A DNA stretch of 64,000 bases from Roseiarcus sp963749715 (GTDB taxonomy: Bacteria > Pseudomonadota > Alphaproteobacteria > Rhizobiales > Beijerinckiaceae). The notes under the pieces are model-generated. The model was given only the letters and a program-made list of their open reading frames with translations, did not search any database and had not been told where the DNA came from. Position numbers and translations under genes: made by a program. Positions 17,552 to 27,037 of the stretch are shown in pieces. Numbering within the stretch: position 1 is the stretch's first letter; each line of letters opens with the position of its first letter. The stretch is taken from NCBI GenBank assembly GCA_963749715.1, contig CAVVNR010000015.1, forward strand, positions 1-64,000. Direction: 5' to 3'.

Positions 17552-19057
17552 CTAATTCGGTCGGAGATCATTGTTTGCGATATGGTCCGCGACGCGGAGC
17601 GCCTGCGCGGCGATCGTAAGGGATGGATTGACCGCGGCCGATGTCGGCAAAAACGAAGCGTCGACCACGAACAGGTTCGGATGATCCCACGCGCGGCAGA
17701 ACGGATCGAGGGGCGATGTCGCCGGATCGAGCCCAATGCGAACGGTCCCGCACTGATGCGACGGCGTTCGACGGTCGAAAGCCCGCGAAAGGACAATCGG
17801 ATAGCCGGCCGACCGTAGGCGTTCCCTGAAAACCTCGACCAGCATCTCGTGGGTGGTCCAATTGCTTCGCTTCCAATCGAGGCGGATCTGTCCGCCATCG
17901 ACGGTGACGCGGCTCTCCGGATTCGGGAGGTCCTCGCTCATGGCGTACCAGTCGACCGAGCGCCTGCTTACCAGGCCGAGGGCCCATTCCGGCGCCAGGG
18001 GGATATTGGCCTTAAGGATAGGCGCGGTCACGCGCCCGAGGAGTTGGATGTTGCCGAGCGGCGGCCCGCCGCGTCCATCATCGAGGTAGAAGTCATTGAT
18101 CCCGAGCGTCTTCTGATAGACCGAGTCGTTGACGACGCGCGGATCGATCGCCACCACCGCGGAAGCGTTGTGGTTCATGAAATGTCGCCCGACCGTGTCG
18201 GAGCGATTTGCAAGGCCGCTTCCTCCAGAACGGAGCAGCAATGCCGCCGAATTGACGGCGCCCGCGGCGAGCACGACGATCTTTGCGGCGAGGGTTTTGC
18301 GCTCGCCCGCATGCATGACCTCGACGCCGGCAACTCGCTTGCTATCAGGCTCGATGAGCAACCTCTCGACGCGAGCGCCGGTGCGAAGCTCGACGTTGGG
18401 GTACGCCAACGCTTCTTCAACGCCGCAGCTTTCCGCGTCCATCTTGCCGTGCCCGGCGTCAGGAAACGCGTCCCATGGCGTCTTCGCGCGCCGCAGCCAT
18501 CTGTCGACGTCGACGCCGAGCGGCAGAGGAAACGGGTTCAGGCCGACCCGCCTCAAGCGTTCGCGGGCTTTTGCGATCGCGGGTTCATCCGGCACCGGGC
18601 CAAACGGATAGGGCTTCGAATGCCGAGGCTCGGTGCGGTCGAAGCCCAGAGCGCCGCGCACCCGATAGAGCCTTTCGGCGGCCGTGTACCAAGGCTCCAG
18701 CTCTTCGTACCTAAACGGCCAGCCGGGCGTTGTTCCGCCACGATGAACGATCGGCTCGAAGTCCTGCGCCCGGAAGCGGATAAGCACCGCTCCGTACAGC
18801 TTGGTGTTGCCGCCGACGTAGTAGTAGTTGCCCGGGTTGAACGACCGTCCGGCGCCATCGAGCCAGGATTCCTTGGGCCTGAAGATCCCTTGCCCGAAAA
18901 TCGCGCGCGCATCGCGGACCGCGTCGCTGTCTACGAGCCGCTCGCCACGCTCCAGAATGACGATCTTCGCTCCCGAAGGCGCCAGTCCGGCAGCGAACGT
19001 CGCTCCCCCCATTCCCGACCCGATGACGAGGACGTCAGCTCCCTCTGAGCCTGGCAT
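17552..19057 (-). CDS. GMC-family sugar oxidoreductase
   Basis: This 501-residue flavoprotein is diverged from its neighbour. It has the FAD motif VLVIGSGMGGATFAAGLA, the ligand-loop region FNPGNYYYVGGNTKLYGAVL and the C-terminal active site HQCGTVRIG (histidine) with VNPSLTIAAQAL (asparagine). That pattern matches GMC enzymes acting on sugars, such as glucoside or gluconate-type dehydrogenases, more than choline dehydrogenase. No Tat signal is visible, so it probably acts in the cytoplasm. The ATG at 19057 (MPGSEG) follows an AGAGGA site. It lies between the ABC ATPase and the other GMC gene. Confidence 0.88.
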   Translation of the reverse strand: MPGSEGADVLVIGSGMGGATFAAGLAPSGAKIVILERGERLVDSDAVRDARAIFGQGIFRPKESWLDGAGRSFNPGNYYYVGGNTKLYGAVLIRFRAQDFEPIVHRGGTTPGWPFRYEELEPWYTAAERLYRVRGALGFDRTEPRHSKPYPFGPVPDEPAIAKARERLRRVGLNPFPLPLGVDVDRWLRRAKTPWDAFPDAGHGKMDAESCGVEEALAYPNVELRTGARVERLLIEPDSKRVAGVEVMHAGERKTLAAKIVVLAAGAVNSAALLLRSGGSGLANRSDTVGRHFMNHNASAVVAIDPRVVNDSVYQKTLGINDFYLDDGRGGPPLGNIQLLGRVTAPILKANIPLAPEWALGLVSRRSVDWYAMSEDLPNPESRVTVDGGQIRLDWKRSNWTTHEMLVEVFRERLRSAGYPIVLSRAFDRRTPSHQCGTVRIGLDPATSPLDPFCRAWDHPNLFVVDASFLPTSAAVNPSLTIAAQALRVADHIANNDLRPN

Positions 19058-19131
19058 CAAATCCTCTCTTGGCGTCAGCGAATGAACCCGCACGGGAGCC
19101 AGGCATCAGCGCCCCGTTCGCGTGACCTTGA

Positions 19132-20244
19132 TCAGATACGTCGCGTGGTCGACGGATCGAACAGCACCGCCTTGTCGAGGTTGAATGCGAACGCGTGGCT
19201 TTCCCCGACGCGCACATCTGCGTCCGCGCGCATTCGCGCGGTCACTTCCTTGCCGGCGATATGGGTGACGACGAAAGTGTCCGAGCCAGCCGGTTCGACG
19301 ATCTCGACATTGGCGTCGAACGTCGCTACCGACCTCGCATTGCGGTCGACGCTCTCTCGGTCGTTCACCGCCTCCGGCCGAATGCCGAAAATGACTTTAC
19401 CGCCGTCCGCGAGCTTACTCGGGTCCGCGCCCAACGGCGCGGGGATTACGATCGGCTCGTGGTCCTTGCGTTCGAGCACGACCTTGGGCGCCCCGTTGGC
19501 GTGAGCCACGCGGCCCTCGAGCAGGTTCATCGCCGGAGAGCCCATGAAGTCGGCCACGAACAAATTCGCGGGCGTATTGTAAATCTCATTGGGTGTGCCG
19601 ACTTGCTGAAGCTCGCCGTCTTTCAAGACGGCGATGCGGGTGGCGAGCGTCATCGCCTCGATCTGGTCGTGCGTCACATAGACAATCGTCGCGCCCGTCT
19701 GTTGATGAAGCCGCTTGATCTCCACCCGCATGTCGACGCGCAGTTTGGCGTCAAGGTTGGATAGAGGCTCATCAAATAGGAACACGCGGGGTTGACGTAC
19801 AAGCGCGCGGCCCATGGCGACACGCTGCCGTTGGCCGCCGGAGAGTTGGCTCGGGCGGCGCGACAGCAGGTGCTCGATCTTGAGCGTCTTGGCGACGTCG
19901 GCCACCGCCTTGTCGCGCTGCGGCTTCGGGACGCCGCGCATTTCCATGCCAAAGGCGATGTTCTGCGCCACCGACATGTTGGGATAGAGCGCGTAGGACT
20001 GGAAGACCATCGCGATGTCGCGCTTCGACGGGTGAAGATCGTTGATCTTGTCGCCCTCGATGCGAATCTCGCCCGAGCTAATCGATTCGAGTCCCGCAAT
20101 GGTATTGAGCAGCGTCGACTTGCCGCAGCCGGACGGGCCAACCAGCACCAGAAAACCGCCCTTGTCGAGCGTGAGGTCGATACCCTTGAGGATTTCGAGC
20201 GCTCCGAAGCGTTTGCGCAAGGCTCTGATCTCGAGGAAGGCCAT
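19132..20244 (-). CDS. Sugar ABC transporter ATP-binding protein (MalK/UgpC family)
   Basis: This 370-residue protein has an N-terminal ATPase domain (Walker A GPSGCGKST, signature LSGGQRQR, Walker B VFLFDEPLSNLDAKLR, switch YVTHDQIEAM) and a C-terminal TOBE/MalK regulatory domain (about 240-370). It energises the CUT1-type sugar importer encoded by the three genes before it. It begins 4 bp after the permease stop. Confidence 0.95.
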   Translation of the reverse strand: MAFLEIRALRKRFGALEILKGIDLTLDKGGFLVLVGPSGCGKSTLLNTIAGLESISSGEIRIEGDKINDLHPSKRDIAMVFQSYALYPNMSVAQNIAFGMEMRGVPKPQRDKAVADVAKTLKIEHLLSRRPSQLSGGQRQRVAMGRALVRQPRVFLFDEPLSNLDAKLRVDMRVEIKRLHQQTGATIVYVTHDQIEAMTLATRIAVLKDGELQQVGTPNEIYNTPANLFVADFMGSPAMNLLEGRVAHANGAPKVVLERKDHEPIVIPAPLGADPSKLADGGKVIFGIRPEAVNDRESVDRNARSVATFDANVEIVEPAGSDTFVVTHIAGKEVTARMRADADVRVGESHAFAFNLDKAVLFDPSTTRRI

Positions 20245-20248
20245 GGGA

Positions 20249-21190
20249 TCAACCTTTCACCGCGCCAGCCATCAGGCCGCGCACGAAGTACCGGCCGGCG
20301 ACAATGTAAACGAGGAGAGTAGGAGCGGCGGCGATGATCGCCGCGGCCATGTTCACGTTGTACTCGACAATTCCCGTCGAGGTGTTGACGAGATTGTTGA
20401 GCGCGACCGTCATCGGCGACTGGTCGCCTGCGGCGAAGGTCGAGCCGAACAGAAAGTCATTCCAGATATTGGTGAACTGGTAGATCACCGTCACGATGAA
20501 AATCGGCGCGGAATTCGGCAGCAGAATGCGGCGGAATATCTGAAAGAAGCTCGCGCCGTCGATCATCGCCGCCTTCACGAGCTCGCTCGGAAACGCCTCG
20601 TAATAGTTGCGAAAGAAGAGCGTGGTGAAGCCGAGGCCGTAGATGACATGGACGATGACGAGGTTGACCGTCGGATTGCCGAAGCCAAAAGACATCCCGG
20701 TCAAATCAATCAGCTGATTTCCAACGCGGCCAAGCTCGCCCAGAATCACCGCCATTGGAATGATGACCGACTGGAAGGGGATGAAGCAGGCGAACAGCAT
20801 CATGCCAAAGACGAGCTTGTGCCCGGGGAATCGCCACTTGGTCAGCACGTAGCCGTTCAGCGCGCCGAGCAGGGTCGAGATCAGCACCGCCGGCACGACC
20901 ATCTTGATTGAGTTCCAGAAGTAGCCTTTGATTCCCGCGGTTTCAGAGACGCCGATGCGCGCTTCGCCCCAAGCCTGCACCCACGGATCGAAGGTCAGAC
21001 GATGAGGGAGCGAGAACATGTTGCCGCCGGTCACCTCGTCGAGCGGCTTCAGCGACGTCATCACCATGACGACGAGCGGCACGACGTAGATCAGCGCAAA
21101 GACAAGGAGCAGCCCATAGATGACGACCCGCGTCGTCGCGGAGTGGCGCGCGGGTTCGCGAACCGGCGCAACGAGGTCGCCGGCGCTCAT
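20249..21190 (-). CDS. CUT1-family sugar ABC permease (MalG/GtsC type)
   Basis: This 313-residue inner-membrane protein has six predicted helices and the ATPase-contact loop KAAMIDGASFFQIFRRILLP (the EAA motif). The ATG at 21190 (MSAGDL) overlaps the stop of the other permease by 4 bp, which sets the start; in-frame sequence further upstream is antisense-free but unconserved. It pairs with the next permease to import a sugar, probably glucose or mannose given the binding protein. Confidence 0.94.
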   Translation of the reverse strand: MSAGDLVAPVREPARHSATTRVVIYGLLLVFALIYVVPLVVMVMTSLKPLDEVTGGNMFSLPHRLTFDPWVQAWGEARIGVSETAGIKGYFWNSIKMVVPAVLISTLLGALNGYVLTKWRFPGHKLVFGMMLFACFIPFQSVIIPMAVILGELGRVGNQLIDLTGMSFGFGNPTVNLVIVHVIYGLGFTTLFFRNYYEAFPSELVKAAMIDGASFFQIFRRILLPNSAPIFIVTVIYQFTNIWNDFLFGSTFAAGDQSPMTVALNNLVNTSTGIVEYNVNMAAAIIAAAPTLLVYIVAGRYFVRGLMAGAVKG

Positions 21191-22134
21191 TGAGGCTTCT
21201 CCCGCAATTCGGAATAGAGATAGGGGATCATGATCGCGGCGATGGTCATCAGCATGATGACCGCGCTGGTCGAGCCGACCGCCATCTGGTTGCGGGTGAA
21301 GGTGTAGGAATACATGAAGGTCGAGGGCAGTTCGGCCGCCCCTCCCGGATTCTTGCCGGTCACCGAGAGCACGAGATCGTAGGACTTGATCGCCATGTGG
21401 GCGAGCACGATGATGGCGGAGAGGAACACCGGGCGCATGATCGGCAAGACGATGCGCCAATAGGTGGCGAAGGCGGAGGCGCCGTCGATCTGCGCTGCTT
21501 TCAGGATTTCGCCGTCAATGCCGCGCAGGCCCGCCAGAAACATCGCCATTACGAAGCCCGAGGTCTGCCAGATGCCGGCGATGGCGACGCAATAGATCAT
21601 CATCCGCGGATTGACGACCCAGTCGAATTTGAAGCTCGCCCAGCCCCAATCGTGCACCGCCTTCTCGAGCCCGATGCCCGGATCGAGAAAGAGCTTCCAG
21701 GCGGTGCCGGTCACGATGAATGACAGCGCCAAGGGATAAAGATAGATCGGGCGCAAGATTCCCTCGCCGCGGATCTTCTGGTCAAGCAGAATCGCCAGCG
21801 TCAGGCCGAGGATCAGGCAGAATACGACATAGAGCCCGCCGAACAGGCCCATATTGACGATCGCCGTGTACCAGCTCGACGGCGGGTCGGTCTCGAAGGT
21901 CCAATTCCAGAGCTTCTGATAGTTCGCGAGGCCGATGAGCTTGGTCGAAGTGAAGCCTTTCGAATTGGTGAATGACAGGAAGAACGTCCAGAGATTGAAC
22001 CCGTAGACGAAGACCAACACGAGCAGAAAGGATGGCGCGAGCACCAATCTCGGCAGCATGTCCTGGAACCGCCCACGAAGCGACCGGGCCCGCATGCCGG
22101 TCGATACCGCGAGTGGCGCAACTGTCGTGGTCAT
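21187..22134 (-). CDS. CUT1-family sugar ABC permease (MalF/GtsB type)
   Basis: This 315-residue protein has six predicted helices, starts with a long cytoplasmic tail, then LVLAPSFLLVLVFVYGFNLW as the first helix. The coupling loop is KAAQIDGASAFATYWRIVLP. The segment FFLSFTNSKGFTSTKLIGL resembles glucose/mannose GtsB permeases. It follows the binding-protein gene after 71 bp that hold a strong hairpin, and overlaps the next permease gene. Confidence 0.94.
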   Translation of the reverse strand: MTTTVAPLAVSTGMRARSLRGRFQDMLPRLVLAPSFLLVLVFVYGFNLWTFFLSFTNSKGFTSTKLIGLANYQKLWNWTFETDPPSSWYTAIVNMGLFGGLYVVFCLILGLTLAILLDQKIRGEGILRPIYLYPLALSFIVTGTAWKLFLDPGIGLEKAVHDWGWASFKFDWVVNPRMMIYCVAIAGIWQTSGFVMAMFLAGLRGIDGEILKAAQIDGASAFATYWRIVLPIMRPVFLSAIIVLAHMAIKSYDLVLSVTGKNPGGAAELPSTFMYSYTFTRNQMAVGSTSAVIMLMTIAAIMIPYLYSELREKPQ

Positions 22135-22168
22135 CGTCAGTCCCTGAAGTCCTGGCCCTGCAAGCGAG

Positions 22169-22199
22169 AGGCCTCCCGCGCCTCGGGCGGGGGAGGCCT
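22169..22199 (-). terminator. Strong GC hairpin between sugar-binding-protein and permease genes
   Basis: The arms AGGCCTCCC (22169-22177) and GGGAGGCCT (22191-22199) are perfect complements; the inner bases can extend the stem. It lies directly after the stop of the binding-protein gene on the transcribed strand. A T run flanks it only on the opposite strand, so on the operon strand it is better read as an mRNA-stabilising or partial-termination element. Confidence 0.6.
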
Positions 22200-22205
22200 T
22201 TTGCC

Positions 22206-23471
22206 TTACTTGGCGTTGTTAAGCGCTTTGTCGAGTTCGGCAACGGCGGCGTCCGAACTCTTGATCTCGCCGTGGAAGAACTTGGTCACGACGTCATGAT
22301 AAGCGCCCGCGACCGCAGGCGGCTGCGCATAGTTCTGAGCCATTGAGCCGACGAATTTGCCATCGGCGTTCGCCTTCTTCACATCGGCGATGCCCTTCTT
22401 GCCGCAGATGTCGAAGGCGGTATCGGGCACATCCATGCGCGCCGGGACGGAACCCTTGACGACGTTGAACGCCGACTGGAAGCTAGGGCTCATCGTCGCG
22501 TCGGCGAGCGCAAGCTGCGCCGCCTTGCGGTCCGCCGGAACGTCGAACATCGCGAACATGTCGGTGTTATAGATCACCGAACCGTCGGTGCCGGGGAAGC
22601 GATAGCAGAGGAAGTCCTTGCCTGCTTCCTTGTTAGCGGCCTTGAATTCGCCCTTGGCCCAGTCGCCCATCACCTGCACCAGCGCGTCGCCCTTGATCAC
22701 CATCGCGGTCGCGAGATTCCAGTCGCGGCCGGCGAAGTTCGGGTCGGTGTATGCGCGCAGCTTTGCGAGATTGTCGAACGACTTTTTCATTGTGTCCGAT
22801 TTCAAGGCGCTCTCGTCGAGGTCGATAAAAGCCTTCTTGTAGAAATCCGGGCCGCCGGTCGACATGACGACCGAATCGAACATCGTCGCTTCCTGCCAGG
22901 GCTGGCCCCCGAGCGCGAGCGGAATGACGCCCGCCGCCTTGGCCTTGTCCAGCAGCGCAAGGAAATCATCGAAGGTCTTCGGTTCCGTCCCGCCGATCTT
23001 GTCCATCACCGCCTTGTTGATCCACACCCAGTTGACTGAATGGATGTTGACGGGGACGGCGTCCCACTTGCCGTTGGTGGTGGTGAACTTTTGCAAGGCC
23101 GTGGGAACAACCTTGGCCCAGTCTTCCTTGGTCGCGAGGGAGGTGATGTCGCCCAGCTTGCCGGCCTCGGCGTAGTCGACCGCAAAATAGCCGAGGATCT
23201 GCGAGGCAGTCGGCGGATTGCCGGCCGCGACCATCGCCTTCAGCGCGGTCATGGCGCCTTCGCCGCCGCCGCCCGCGACCGGCACGTCCTTCCAGGCGTA
23301 GCCCTCCTTCGCCAGGTCCTGCTTGAGCACGTTCAGCGCGGCCGCTTCGCCGCCCGACGTCCACCAATGCAGCATCTGGACTTCCTTGACGTCGGCCGCG
23401 AGGGCCGTCGCCGCCAATCCGATCGCCGAGACAGCCATCGCACTGGCCATCAACGTGGTTTGAAACTTCAT
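22206..23471 (-). CDS. Sugar-binding protein of glucose/mannose-type ABC transporter (GtsA-like)
   Basis: This 421-residue periplasmic protein has a signal peptide cleaved near ALAA-D (about residue 25). The mature start EVQMLHWWTSGGEAAALNVL and the PVAGGGGEGAMTALKAMVAA segment are typical of the Pseudomonas GtsA glucose-binding family, as I remember it. The substrate is therefore probably an aldohexose. It is the first gene of a six-gene minus-strand run with two permeases, an ATPase and two GMC dehydrogenases, which suggests uptake coupled to oxidation. A 179-bp gap separates it from the crotonase gene upstream. Confidence 0.92.
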   Translation of the reverse strand: MKFQTTLMASAMAVSAIGLAATALAADVKEVQMLHWWTSGGEAAALNVLKQDLAKEGYAWKDVPVAGGGGEGAMTALKAMVAAGNPPTASQILGYFAVDYAEAGKLGDITSLATKEDWAKVVPTALQKFTTTNGKWDAVPVNIHSVNWVWINKAVMDKIGGTEPKTFDDFLALLDKAKAAGVIPLALGGQPWQEATMFDSVVMSTGGPDFYKKAFIDLDESALKSDTMKKSFDNLAKLRAYTDPNFAGRDWNLATAMVIKGDALVQVMGDWAKGEFKAANKEAGKDFLCYRFPGTDGSVIYNTDMFAMFDVPADRKAAQLALADATMSPSFQSAFNVVKGSVPARMDVPDTAFDICGKKGIADVKKANADGKFVGSMAQNYAQPPAVAGAYHDVVTKFFHGEIKSSDAAVAELDKALNNAK

Positions 23472-23650
23472 TGTCTACCCTTCCTAGGCGTCATTCTCCC
23501 ACCGGATACGGTCCGGCCCCGTTCCCAGAAGCGATCCACACTTCCGATCCTCAATTCCCCGCGCCGTAGCGCGAGAGCCACCAGCTTGCGCTCGGCCACT
23601 ATCGACGTGGAACGTCTTTTCCTTGGTATATAGCGTTCATGAAGCTCCGC

Positions 23651-24424
23651 CTATCGACCGAGAAAGGTCGGCGTCCGTTTTTCCCGAAATGCGGCGACGC
23701 CCTCGGCGAGATCCTCAGTCGTCGCGGTCAGCGCGCCAGCCAGTCCTTCAATGGGAGCGTCGCGGTCCTCGCCCTCTGCGAAATTGATCATCGCCTTGAT
23801 CATCTGCACCGCCACCGGGCCTCGCTTGGCGATGTCCGCGGCGATGGATTCAGCACGTGCGACTCCATCGCCCCTCGCGGTCACCTCGTCGACCAGTCCG
23901 AGCGCGAGCCCCTCTTCTGCGGTGAACGTCACGCCAGCCAGAGCCATGCGCCGCACGACCGACGGACCAAATCGACGCACGAGCCGTTGGGTGCCGGACC
24001 ACCCAGGCGCCATACCCAGCCCCAACTCAGGAAGGCCGAGCTTGATCCCGCTTTCGGCAACGCGGATGTCGGCGACCGCCGCAAGCTCCAAGCCGCCGCC
24101 GAGCGCGTGGCCAGTCAGCACCCCGATCAGAGGAACACGCAGACGCGCGAGCGCTTCGAAAGCGCGGTGTCCCGCGCGAGTCCATTCCCGCCACATCTCC
24201 AACGGGGCGAGCTCGCCCCAGGCGGCAATATCGCCGCCGGCGCAAAAGCATTTGCCCTCGCCCGAGAGGATGGCGACTCGCACGTCGCGCGAGGCTTCGA
24301 TCGCGCGGGAGGCCTCGGCGAGCGCGTCGATCATCGCGCGGTCGAGCGCATTCAGCTTGTCGGCGCGCTTCATTGTCAGGCGCGCAAGGGGGCCTTGAAA
24401 TGTGAGCTCAACGAAAGGGCTCAT
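23651..24424 (-). CDS. Enoyl-CoA hydratase/isomerase family protein (crotonase)
   Basis: This 257-residue protein has the crotonase fold. The first oxyanion-hole segment is GKCFCAGGDIAAWG, the second is GHALGGGLELAAVADIRVA, and the catalytic region is LPELGLGMAPGWSGTQRL, with glutamates at the usual hydratase positions. It hydrates or isomerises an enoyl-CoA. The ATG at 24424 overlaps the stop of the CoA-transferase gene by 4 bp, so the two probably act in sequence: CoA activation of an acid, then hydration or C-C cleavage. The acid is unknown. Confidence 0.9.
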   Translation of the reverse strand: MSPFVELTFQGPLARLTMKRADKLNALDRAMIDALAEASRAIEASRDVRVAILSGEGKCFCAGGDIAAWGELAPLEMWREWTRAGHRAFEALARLRVPLIGVLTGHALGGGLELAAVADIRVAESGIKLGLPELGLGMAPGWSGTQRLVRRFGPSVVRRMALAGVTFTAEEGLALGLVDEVTARGDGVARAESIAADIAKRGPVAVQMIKAMINFAEGEDRDAPIEGLAGALTATTEDLAEGVAAFREKRTPTFLGR

Positions 24425-26022
24425 TGCAGCGGCTCCAGGATCGGCCGGAGCTCGAGATTGATCGGCGCGGGGCGAAACAGCGCCGAATCCATCTTGCGGA
24501 GTTGGGGAGCCACCCTCAGCGGGAAGTCGGCCTGAGCAAGAACGTCGCGCTTCAAGTCGACGCCCGGGGCCACCTCGACAACCGTCACCCCTTCTGGCTC
24601 CAAGCGAAGGACACAGCGTTCCGTGACATAGAGTATTTCCTGATGCTGAGCGATCGCCCGCGGGCCCGAAAAAGAGATCTGCTCGACCGACTGAACGAGC
24701 TTCTTGACCTTGCCCTCCTTCGGAATCATCACCGCGCCGTCGCTGACCTCGAGCTTGGCGCCGGCGGTAAAATAGCCGGAAAAGACAATCTTCCTTGCGC
24801 GCGCCGTGATGTCCACGAAGCCGCCCGCTCCCGCCGTGACGTGGGGCCGAACGCCGAGCTTGGACACATTGACGGAGCCTAAGCGATCGATCTGCAGGAA
24901 CGAGAGCAGCGACATGTCGAAGCCCGCGCCCTGAAAGTATGTGAACTGGTGCGGGGACTGGACGATCGCCTCCGCGTTGGAGGCGCATCCGAACTGGAAA
25001 TCGAGCAACGGCACGCCCCCGACGGCGCCTTGTTCGATCACCCAGGTCACGGCGCCGTGCTTACCCTCCTCGATCAGGATCCGGGGCACGTTCGCGGAAA
25101 TGCCGAAACCGATGTTGACCGCATCGCCATCGCGAAGTTCCTGGGCGACCCGCCGTGCGATGACCTTGGCGATATCGAACTTCGGCGTCTCGAACGAGGA
25201 TAAAGGCCGAAAGATTTCGCCCGAAATAGCAGGTTCATAGGGCGTGTGCGTCGTCTGCAATTGATCCGGCGCGATCACGATGTAGTCGACGAGTATGCCG
25301 GGCACGACGACGTCATGGGGGCGCAGCGTACCGGAGGCGGCAAGCCGTTTGACCTGCGCGATCACGACCCCGCCGTTGTTGCGCACCGCCAGAGCTTGAT
25401 CGAGCGGCCCGAGAATGCCCCCTTCATGCTCATAGGAAAGGTTTCCTCTTTCGTCAGCCGTTGTTGCGCGAATGATCGCTACCTGCGGAGTGATGGTGGG
25501 GAAGAACAACCAGTCGTCGCCGGCGAAGGTAACGCGCTCCACGATCGGCTCGCACGCGGCTTTTGCGTTCATGGCGCAGCCTTCGTGGATAGGATCGACG
25601 AAGGTCTCCATTCCCACCTTGGTCAGCACGCCCGGACGCTTCGCCGCGGCCTCGCGGTGAATGTCAAACAGGATTCCGGACGGTACATTGTAGGCCGGGA
25701 TCGCATCGCCGGTAATCATCTTCCAGATTGCTGGCGGCTCGGCCGAAGACGGGCCCGAGGGATAGGAGCCAGCCAAAACGCGGGCGAGACATCCCGGCTT
25801 CGCAAGATGGTCGACGCCTCTGACGCCCCACATGTCTCCCGCGGCGATCGGATGAAGGGTCGTCAGGTTCCGCGGATGACCTTCGGCGTCGAACCGTTCT
25901 CCGATCGCAGCCAACATGTCGTCGGGACAACCGAGAGCTGAAGACGAGGAAACCGTGACGATTGCGCCATCGGGAATGAGGCGGGCGGCGTCCGAAGCGG
26001 ATATGACTTTTTGCCTGGTCAT
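24421..26022 (-). CDS. Acyl-CoA:acetate/3-ketoacid CoA-transferase (single-chain, YdiF/PCT type)
   Basis: This 533-residue protein fuses the alpha and beta subunits of family I CoA-transferases. The alpha part has PDGAIVTVSSSSALGCPDDM and the beta part GDAVNIGFGIS. The active-site glutamate is in TWVIEQGAVGGVP. It moves CoA from a donor such as acetyl-CoA to a carboxylic acid. It lies 7 bp after the Gfo/Idh gene and overlaps the crotonase gene. Finding it inside a sugar-uptake region suggests that the pathway produces a free acid that must be activated. Confidence 0.92.
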   Translation of the reverse strand: MTRQKVISASDAARLIPDGAIVTVSSSSALGCPDDMLAAIGERFDAEGHPRNLTTLHPIAAGDMWGVRGVDHLAKPGCLARVLAGSYPSGPSSAEPPAIWKMITGDAIPAYNVPSGILFDIHREAAAKRPGVLTKVGMETFVDPIHEGCAMNAKAACEPIVERVTFAGDDWLFFPTITPQVAIIRATTADERGNLSYEHEGGILGPLDQALAVRNNGGVVIAQVKRLAASGTLRPHDVVVPGILVDYIVIAPDQLQTTHTPYEPAISGEIFRPLSSFETPKFDIAKVIARRVAQELRDGDAVNIGFGISANVPRILIEEGKHGAVTWVIEQGAVGGVPLLDFQFGCASNAEAIVQSPHQFTYFQGAGFDMSLLSFLQIDRLGSVNVSKLGVRPHVTAGAGGFVDITARARKIVFSGYFTAGAKLEVSDGAVMIPKEGKVKKLVQSVEQISFSGPRAIAQHQEILYVTERCVLRLEPEGVTVVEVAPGVDLKRDVLAQADFPLRVAPQLRKMDSALFRPAPINLELRPILEPLQ

Positions 26023-26029
26023 GCTGGCC

Positions 26030-27037
26030 TCAGACGGTCAGATCGATCGCGGTTTCGACGCCGGATCGCGCGGCTTGGAGAGTTGAGATGGCGACGCTCA
26101 ACGACTTGACTCCATCTTCTCCGGTCGCAGACGGCGCGCCGCGTCCCTGGACCGCTTCCTGGAACAGGCGGATCGAACGGGTGTACAGTTTTTCGTGCTC
26201 CAGTTTCAGCGCTTCCTCGCCGGAGGAGGTTCGGAGCAGAACGTCGCCCTTCGGTGCTTGCGTCATGCAATCTCTGCCGATCAACGAGCCCGAGTCTCCA
26301 TGCACTTCGAACCCGGTGGTCGCATATCTGGTGGTAAAACCGTCGTGAAACTGGGCAAGCAGCCCGCTGGAGAAGCGGATGGCGCCCATGACGCCGTCCT
26401 CCAGACCCGCTCGGCCCATACCTCCATGCGACGTCATGGCGATCACCGACGTAGGCTCGTCGTCGAGCACGAAGCGCAGCGTATCCGCGTCATGCACCGT
26501 GATGTCCAAGACGACTCCCCCGCCGGCCTCGGGCCGCTCCAGTCGCCACCCCTGCAAATGAGCGGGCAGATAAACAGAGTGGAACACACGGGCGAACAAC
26601 GGCTTGCCGATTTGTCCGTCCTTGATCGCGGTGCGCATGGCGCGGTGAGTCGCAGCGTTGCGGAGGTGATGGTTCGTGCCAAGGGTCACGCCGCGCTTGC
26701 GGCATTCGCCGACCATTGCGCGCGCATCGGCAAGCGTCAGCGCCAAGGGCTTCTCGCAAAGCACGTGTTTTCCAGCGGCGGCCGCCGCAAAGACCTGGTC
26801 GCGATGGAGGTCGTTCGTCGTCGAAATGTAGACCGCGTCGATTTCCTTCGCCGTGACGAGGTCCGCGAGGCTCGTCGTCGCGTTCGCGATCCCGTGTTCG
26901 CGAGCATACTTGGCGGCTCGATCCGGGTTCGCGCTCATGACAGAAATGACGTCGCCGCCGTTGGCCCGAAATGCGCCAATCATCTGCTCGGCAGCAATCG
27001 TGCTGGCTCCGATCAGTCCCCAGCGCAATTTCGTCAC
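26030..27037 (-). CDS. Gfo/Idh/MocA-family NAD(P)-dependent oxidoreductase
   Basis: This 335-residue protein has a Rossmann fold (LRWGLIGASTIA), the family hallmark CEKPLALTLADARAMV around residue 90-105 with its catalytic lysine, and a C-terminal domain with DITVHDADTLRFVL holding the conserved Asp/His. It oxidises or reduces a cyclic polyol or sugar. A GTG at 27037 overlaps the stop of the LacI gene (GTGA), which fixes the start. It is the second gene of a four-gene minus-strand operon. Confidence 0.9.
   Translation of the reverse strand: MTKLRWGLIGASTIAAEQMIGAFRANGGDVISVMSANPDRAAKYAREHGIANATTSLADLVTAKEIDAVYISTTNDLHRDQVFAAAAAGKHVLCEKPLALTLADARAMVGECRKRGVTLGTNHHLRNAATHRAMRTAIKDGQIGKPLFARVFHSVYLPAHLQGWRLERPEAGGGVVLDITVHDADTLRFVLDDEPTSVIAMTSHGGMGRAGLEDGVMGAIRFSSGLLAQFHDGFTTRYATTGFEVHGDSGSLIGRDCMTQAPKGDVLLRTSSGEEALKLEHEKLYTRSIRLFQEAVQGRGAPSATGEDGVKSLSVAISTLQAARSGVETAIDLTV

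Noticed and set aside
23604..23616. GACGTGGAACGTC palindrome upstream of the glucose-type importer, partly like the LacI operator
   Set aside because: It shares only TGGAACGT with the operator and lacks the second half-site, so regulation by the same LacI cannot be claimed.
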